From: Lachnospiraceae bacterium
GTDB taxonomy: Bacteria; Bacillota; Clostridia; Lachnospirales; Lachnospiraceae
DNA: 43,506 nt
Reading direction: 5' to 3'
Assembly (NCBI GenBank): GCA_017624235.1
Contig: JAGANL010000046.1
Span: forward strand, 1 to 43,506
The notes beneath the pieces were generated by a model that did not search any database, was not told the origin of the DNA, and saw only the letters and a list, made by a program, of their open reading frames with translations. Below are positions 39,014 to 43,506 of this stretch, piece by piece (the stretch's first letter is position 1; every line of letters begins with the position of its first letter). A program made the position numbers and the translations under genes.

Positions 39014-40671
39014 CCTTCGCTCACCTTACTTTCTATCAGTACGACATCCCCTTCCACGAGTCCGTCTGTTATTTCCACATTGATACCGTCCGAGAAGCCG
39101 GTCTGCACATCCTTTTCCACCACATTACCATTTTCATCATACAGATAAACAAAGGAGCGCGTTCCGTCCCGATTGATTGCCCGGTTAAGCACGTAAGTCA
39201 CTTCCTTCGTCTCTTTGGTGATAAACGTCACTTCACTGGTCATGCCGGAATAGATACCCTCTACATCTCCTTCGATGGATACTGTTACCTCATAGGTAAT
39301 CGTAGAGGAATAGGTATCTACCACAGCATCCCCAATCTCGGATACTGTTCCGGTAAATGCTTCATCCGGAAAAGCAGCAATGGAAATATTGACCTGATCT
39401 CCAATCTTGATTTTATCAATGTCATCATCCTCCACCGAAACGGTAATCTCTGCCTCTCCATAATCCTTTAAGGCAATCAGGGACGCACCTCTGGAAAGAC
39501 TGTCTCCTACCGCCATACTGACCTCTGTAATCACGCCGGAATACTCCGAAACGACACAATCATTCTGTATACAGGCATTCAGCTCATCCAGCTTCTCCTG
39601 TGCCTCCGTATAGGCATCCTCAGCTTCCCCGACATCCTGTTTGCCGATTCCGACTGTTAGATTGTATAGCTCCGATGCCTGATTCAGTCGAAGGACTCTC
39701 GCATCATATTCTGCCTGTGCTTTGATCTCTCCCGAACGTTTTTCCTTTTCTGCCTGTGTCAGCTTTCTCTGAAGAGAAGCAATCTCTTCCTGTTTTTCCG
39801 TAATGGCATCCTGCTTTTCTTCCAGGGCATCCTCATCTGATTCCTTCGTCTGCTCTGTGGTATCCCGAAGCTGAATGGCACTGATATATCCATACGGATC
39901 ATCCTCCAAATCAATATACGTTACCAGATAGGCCGCTTCATCATAAAGATGCGTGGATTCTTTGAGCTTTTCCTGCAGTTCTGCTTCTTCTTCCTGCAGC
40001 TTCGCAAGCTCCTCCTGCGCATCCGAAAGCGCTTCTGCCGCATCCTCATATGTCTGATTCAGATCCGCCAGGGTCTCCCCATATTCCAACTGGGCAGCCG
40101 CTCCATAGGTCATATCCGTTTCATAGTCATGCTGCGCGCTTAAGGAGGTCTGCTTTAGCTGGGTCTGCATCTGCTTTAAATCCAGCTTCGCTTCTGTCAC
40201 ATCCTCAGCCAGCTCTTCCCGAATCTTTTCCACACTTTCTGCGGATAGACGATAAATCGGATCCCCTTCTCTTATTTCCTCTCCTACGCTGACATACACC
40301 TCTTCCACCGTCAGATTCCGGCTCTCCGAGCTGCTTCCTGACTGGCTCTGTCCACCCTGATTTGCCATGCCCGGCATACCGCCGGCCCAGGAGAAGACAT
40401 TCTGAGTATTCTGAGTCCCGGAGTAAGCACTGATATCCAACGTAAACTCCTGTGTCGTCTCTCCTACTTCCACATTACCGCTCTCTGTAATACCTACGGT
40501 CAGCTTTCCGTGAGCGACTTCCGTTTCCTTATAGACAACACTTTCTTCTTTCTTATTCCAAAAGAAGGCTGCATATATTCCTATGCCAATCAGAATTAGA
40601 AGAACCGCTGCCGCTGCTGCTATGATGAGGGCTTTGCTCGGCCCCTTTTTCTCTTTTTCCTGTTCCTGCAT
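39010..40671 (-). CDS. HlyD-like adaptor (membrane fusion) protein 1
   Basis: A 553-residue adaptor. One transmembrane helix (about 12-36) is followed by a beta-barrel/lipoyl portion, a long coiled coil (about 130-370, rich in Glu, Lys and Gln) and the returning lipoyl half (ECVVSEYSGVITEVSMAVGD-like). The barrel then gives AEITVSVEDDDIDKIKIGDQ, and a C-terminal membrane-proximal domain is present. Residues 88-118 form a Gly/Met/Ser/Gln-rich linker (GGMPGMANQGGQSQSGSSS). The start ATG at 40671 overlaps the previous stop by one base (TGATG) with GGAGG nine bases upstream; the GTG at 40674 is less likely. Confidence 0.88.
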   Translation of the reverse strand: MQEQEKEKKGPSKALIIAAAAAVLLILIGIGIYAAFFWNKKEESVVYKETEVAHGKLTVGITESGNVEVGETTQEFTLDISAYSGTQNTQNVFSWAGGMPGMANQGGQSQSGSSSESRNLTVEEVYVSVGEEIREGDPIYRLSAESVEKIREELAEDVTEAKLDLKQMQTQLKQTSLSAQHDYETDMTYGAAAQLEYGETLADLNQTYEDAAEALSDAQEELAKLQEEEAELQEKLKESTHLYDEAAYLVTYIDLEDDPYGYISAIQLRDTTEQTKESDEDALEEKQDAITEKQEEIASLQRKLTQAEKEKRSGEIKAQAEYDARVLRLNQASELYNLTVGIGKQDVGEAEDAYTEAQEKLDELNACIQNDCVVSEYSGVITEVSMAVGDSLSRGASLIALKDYGEAEITVSVEDDDIDKIKIGDQVNISIAAFPDEAFTGTVSEIGDAVVDTYSSTITYEVTVSIEGDVEGIYSGMTSEVTFITKETKEVTYVLNRAINRDGTRSFVYLYDENGNVVEKDVQTGFSDGINVEITDGLVEGDVVLIESKVSEG

Positions 40672-42407
40672 CACTGCTGTCCTCCTTCCGGCATACTGCC
40701 CATGTCAGGCATCTGCCCATCTCCCGGCATGCTTCCAACTTCCGGCATCTCTCCGTTTTCCGGCATGTTTCCACCCTCGGGTGTATTTTCACGCTGCAAT
40801 TCTTCCTCACTTTGATTACCGCTTACCCTGCTTGCTACATAAATGGTATCGCCTTCTTTCAGTCCTTCTGTAATCTGAATCGAAATACCATCGGTAAATC
40901 CCGTCACAACCGGAACAAGCTCCATCTCACCCTTTGCATTTTTCTGATACACAAAGTTCTTTCCGTTTTCTTCTACAATGGCTTTTCTGGATACATAAAC
41001 GACCTGGCTCACCTGATCTGTCACAAAGGTTACGTCACCGGTCATACCTCCATACAGCTTCGCTGTATCTCCCAAAATCTTCACGGTAACCGGATAGCTG
41101 ATGGTCGTAGCATGATTATCGGAAGAATTGGAATCGATTTCCTCAATGACCCCTTCATATACATCATCGGGATATGCCGTAAATGTGATATTTACGGAAT
41201 TTCCTACCTTCACATAAGGAATATCCTCTTCCGAAATATCAATGGAAATCACATAATCATCGGAAGCAACATAGGAGAACATCGTCCCTTTTGTAACCAG
41301 ATAATCATCCTCTTCATAATTGACCTCGGTTACCAGTCCGCTTCCTTCCGCATAGACAATACCATCCCCGACAAACGCTTCAAACGCTTCCAGCTGCTCG
41401 GAAGCCTCATCCAGCTCCTTCCGCGCCATATCCACATCCTCTTTCAACGTCTCCATCGAATAGCTATAAATTTCCTGTGCCAGCTCTCCCTCCTGCACAG
41501 AATCCTCATAGGCCTGCTTAGCATCCAGACTCTGACGTTCCAGCTTCTGCTGCAAACGGAGCGTTTCCTGATACCATTCTATGATTTCCTTATTTTTTTC
41601 TTCTATGGCTTCGGTTTTGGATTCCCGCTCTTCCCTGGCCTTCTCATACTGCTCCCTGGCCTGCAAATAGGCATCCCGTAAACGGACATATCTCGGAAGC
41701 CTGCTTTCCTCGCAGTCCTCAAATTTCTCCTTTGCCTCCTCATAGGCCTCCCGAAGATCATCGTATTTTTCCCACTGCTCCTCGTCCTCCAGCTCTGCCT
41801 GAAGCTGTTTGATCTCTGTCTGCAAAACATTGATTTTCGTATAGGCTTCAATAATCTTTCCGTTTAAGGTCGTAGTGGAAATCCGATATTCCTCATCTGC
41901 CATCTCACCTTCCAGCACACTGCTGTCATATGTATGCTTTGCAGTCAAAGCCTCCTCCGCATAGGTACTCTCTGCCTCCGCCAGTGCAGTCTGCGCTTCG
42001 TTTTTGGCGGTCTTTAGCTTTCTTCTGACATTCTCCACACTTTTATCAGTCAGCTTAAAAACAGCCTCACCCTGCGTAATCCGCTGACCCGCCGCAATAT
42101 AAACCTCTTCAATGCGGAGATACTTTGCAGCTTCTTCATCGTCTTCGTCATCATCCGAATCGGAATCGTCCTCGTCATCCTCCTCCATATCCAATTCCAA
42201 ATCATATTTCTGACTGGTGGTCAGAAACTCGACCGATCCGCTCTCCGTAATTCCCTGTGTCAAATCTCCAAAAGCGGCCGTCTCCTCTTTATAAATATAC
42301 TGTTCCTCTGTTTCATCCGGCTTCAGAAAGACCGTATAACAGGCTGCGGCAATGACTGCTGCCATTCCCCAAAAAACGGCTATAAGCTTTCTTCTTTTTC
42401 TTTTCAT
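40671..42407 (-). CDS. HlyD-like adaptor (membrane fusion) protein 2
   Basis: A 578-residue paralogue of the adjoining adaptor. After a basic start and one transmembrane helix (about 8-27) come the first barrel strand (FGDLTQGITESGSVEFL) and, where the sister has a Gly/Met linker, a run of about 25 mostly acidic residues (MEEDDEDDSDSDDDEDDEE). The lipoyl half VYIAAGQRITQGEAVF and a long coiled coil (about 120-340) follow, then the second lipoyl half and barrel (ISIDISEEDIPYVKVGNSV). The last 40 residues are a Met-Pro-Glu-Gly repeat (GEMPEVGSMPGDGQMPDMG). The ATG overlaps the upstream stop as ATGA. Confidence 0.88.
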   Translation of the reverse strand: MKRKRRKLIAVFWGMAAVIAAACYTVFLKPDETEEQYIYKEETAAFGDLTQGITESGSVEFLTTSQKYDLELDMEEDDEDDSDSDDDEDDEEAAKYLRIEEVYIAAGQRITQGEAVFKLTDKSVENVRRKLKTAKNEAQTALAEAESTYAEEALTAKHTYDSSVLEGEMADEEYRISTTTLNGKIIEAYTKINVLQTEIKQLQAELEDEEQWEKYDDLREAYEEAKEKFEDCEESRLPRYVRLRDAYLQAREQYEKAREERESKTEAIEEKNKEIIEWYQETLRLQQKLERQSLDAKQAYEDSVQEGELAQEIYSYSMETLKEDVDMARKELDEASEQLEAFEAFVGDGIVYAEGSGLVTEVNYEEDDYLVTKGTMFSYVASDDYVISIDISEEDIPYVKVGNSVNITFTAYPDDVYEGVIEEIDSNSSDNHATTISYPVTVKILGDTAKLYGGMTGDVTFVTDQVSQVVYVSRKAIVEENGKNFVYQKNAKGEMELVPVVTGFTDGISIQITEGLKEGDTIYVASRVSGNQSEEELQRENTPEGGNMPENGEMPEVGSMPGDGQMPDMGSMPEGGQQ

Positions 42408-43393
42408 GAATTACCTCCCGGCGCTGCCTGTTTTTCCCATCCTGTCTTTGTTTCCTGACCTTCCGGTTTTCCCTGATTTTTGAGTGGCATATCTCCGAAA
42501 TAGACGGTAACCGTCTCATTGGCAGAAAGCTTTTCTGACTCCTCCAGCGACAACGTAACTGCATAAGTTACACTAGCCCGACTGCCGGAATTGGATACCG
42601 GATTGATTTTTGTCACTTCCGCTTCAAAGCTTTCTCCGTCTTCTGTCATGACCGTTGCCTGATCTCCTATCTCAATGGAAGCGATATCCTCCTGATCGAC
42701 TGCTGCAGTCACCGTAAGTATCGTCGGATCACTGTAAGCAAGTACGATCGAATCCGGCTCCAGCACCTCATTGTCTGATACCGCTACCATGACTACCGAC
42801 CCTTTGCTTGTCGTATACAGATAACCGTCTCCAATCGCTGCTTCAAAGGTCGTCAGATTCTCTGCAGCCTCTTCCTTGTCATTCTCCAACGCATCCAGTT
42901 CATCCTTCAGCTTCTGTAACGTTGTTTCATAGGTGCTCGCAGCATTGGCTGCCTCAGCCTGTTTCGTCTCATAATCCGCCAGACAGACCGCAGCCTTTTT
43001 CTCATAATCGATTTTGGCCTGCTCCAGCTCCAGCTCTAACAGCTCATACTCTGCCTTGGCCTGATCCAAACCGGCATGTGCGGTTTCTACTGCCTTATTA
43101 TATTCCTCCAAAGCCTGCTCATAGGCTTCCTTCTCCGCCCTGTAGGTGTCCTCCATCAGCTCCAGTGCAGTAATCTTCTGACTTTTATCTGCCGCTGCTG
43201 CGCTTTTATCATTGGAATTACTCCCACCATTTCCACCGCCGGAGGAATTATTCACCTCCTTATCCTTAATATGCCATTTTTTCAAAGTGTCCCAATAAAG
43301 CTGCTCATTCTGCTCGTACAAAGCTTTCTTTTCCGCAAGCTCATATTCCTCGGCATATCCATCGTTATATAGTGTCTGCTGATTAACCTGCAT
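42404..43393 (-). CDS. HlyD-like adaptor protein 3, probably 5'-truncated
   Basis: A 329-residue frame that corresponds to the C-terminal two thirds of the two sister adaptors: coiled coil (about 1-170), lipoyl half (YLYTTSKGSVVMVAVSDNEV), barrel (LTVTAAVDQEDIASIEIGDQ) and the membrane-proximal end. The N-terminal transmembrane helix and first lipoyl half are missing. The in-frame region continues nine codons upstream of 43393 to a TGA at 43421-43423. The ATG has no well-placed ribosome site. A linker NNSSGGGNGGSNSND interrupts the coil. The gene is probably broken just upstream, or the N-terminal part is encoded separately outside the window. The stop overlaps the next adaptor's ATG. Confidence 0.65.
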   Translation of the reverse strand: MQVNQQTLYNDGYAEEYELAEKKALYEQNEQLYWDTLKKWHIKDKEVNNSSGGGNGGSNSNDKSAAAADKSQKITALELMEDTYRAEKEAYEQALEEYNKAVETAHAGLDQAKAEYELLELELEQAKIDYEKKAAVCLADYETKQAEAANAASTYETTLQKLKDELDALENDKEEAAENLTTFEAAIGDGYLYTTSKGSVVMVAVSDNEVLEPDSIVLAYSDPTILTVTAAVDQEDIASIEIGDQATVMTEDGESFEAEVTKINPVSNSGSRASVTYAVTLSLEESEKLSANETVTVYFGDMPLKNQGKPEGQETKTGWEKQAAPGGNS

Positions 43394-43506
43394 AAGCAGG
43401 TAACCAGCCCTCCCTAAGCTTCAAAATGTCCAACAGATAAAAAAGTGCAGAAAGTATTCGTTGCTGCATCCTTACGATGTTCGCAACAAATACAGATAAT
43501 GCGATA
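43394..43506. other. Terminal stretch with no recognised gene
   Basis: These last 113 bases do not continue the adaptor protein family. They contain an imperfect inverted repeat (GTTGC ... GCAAC around 43459-43489) and a short hairpin at the joint (AACCTGC-ataa-GCAGGT, about 43385-43402). This could be the edge of an inserted element, but no transposase is visible. Confidence 0.3.

Noticed and set aside
38478-39083. A 201-residue proline-rich plus-strand frame
   Set aside because: It is the antisense image of the permease's Gly/Pro-rich insertion; the permease frame carries the family motifs.

Overview
The window looks like chromosome of a Gram-positive, anaerobic Clostridia of the Lachnospiraceae type. 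I infer this from the gene families: class III fructose-1,6-bisphosphatase, YerC/TrpR-like repressor, DUF1836 protein, NiaR, TypA, AGCS symporter with a glycine riboswitch, dapA with a lysine riboswitch, and adaptor proteins in a cell with no sign of outer-membrane genes. No rRNA, tRNA or CRISPR array was recognised, so genus is not assigned.

Bases 1-3.5 kb are a scrap heap of mobile DNA. It holds a truncated BlaR1-type peptidase, then remnants of a siphovirus-type prophage in natural order on the minus strand but with internal deletions (head-tail adaptor end, gp10-like protein, tail chaperones, tape-measure start, tail protein). An intact YafQ/DinJ-type toxin-antitoxin pair is lodged among them, and a tyrosine-integrase C-terminus sits at the right edge. 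Bases 3.6-7.95 kb are an AT-rich island lying between a displaced 3' end of rlmD and a complete rlmD whose own 3' end has island-like codon use. This is the pattern left by an element that integrated in the 3' end of rlmD and supplied a replacement end. Its cargo is an AAA+ ATPase with a nuclease-like tail, a ParB-like protein, three unrecognised small proteins and a frameshifted XRE regulator.

From 8 kb on the window is ordinary housekeeping sequence: rlmD, pcrA, a DMT transporter, an orphan solute-binding lipoprotein, a glycine-riboswitch-controlled AGCS symporter, regulators (DUF1836, YerC, NiaR), a cold-shock protein, a HisA-like isomerase, a low-complexity lipoprotein, the fbp-dapB-fruK-dapA block with a lysine riboswitch, a corrinoid adenosyltransferase, an SSB-like protein, typA, a MATE exporter, mgtE, a YigZ protein and a class A penicillin-binding protein.

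The right end (36.5-43.4 kb) is a tightly packed minus-strand operon for a MacB-type ABC exporter: three HlyD-like adaptors (the first lacking its N-terminus), a permease, a small anchored protein and the ATPase. Several carry unusual Met-Pro-Gly-rich or Asp/Glu-rich linkers.

The most unusual non-coding feature is a 264-bp element at 33224-33487 upstream of the penicillin-binding protein gene. It has 44-bp terminal arms, and all three arm differences checked are G-U compatible if the plus strand is the RNA. Other structures worth attention are the tandemly repeated terminator behind the lysine riboswitch and a 12-bp palindrome enclosing the -10 box of the glycine-riboswitch promoter.
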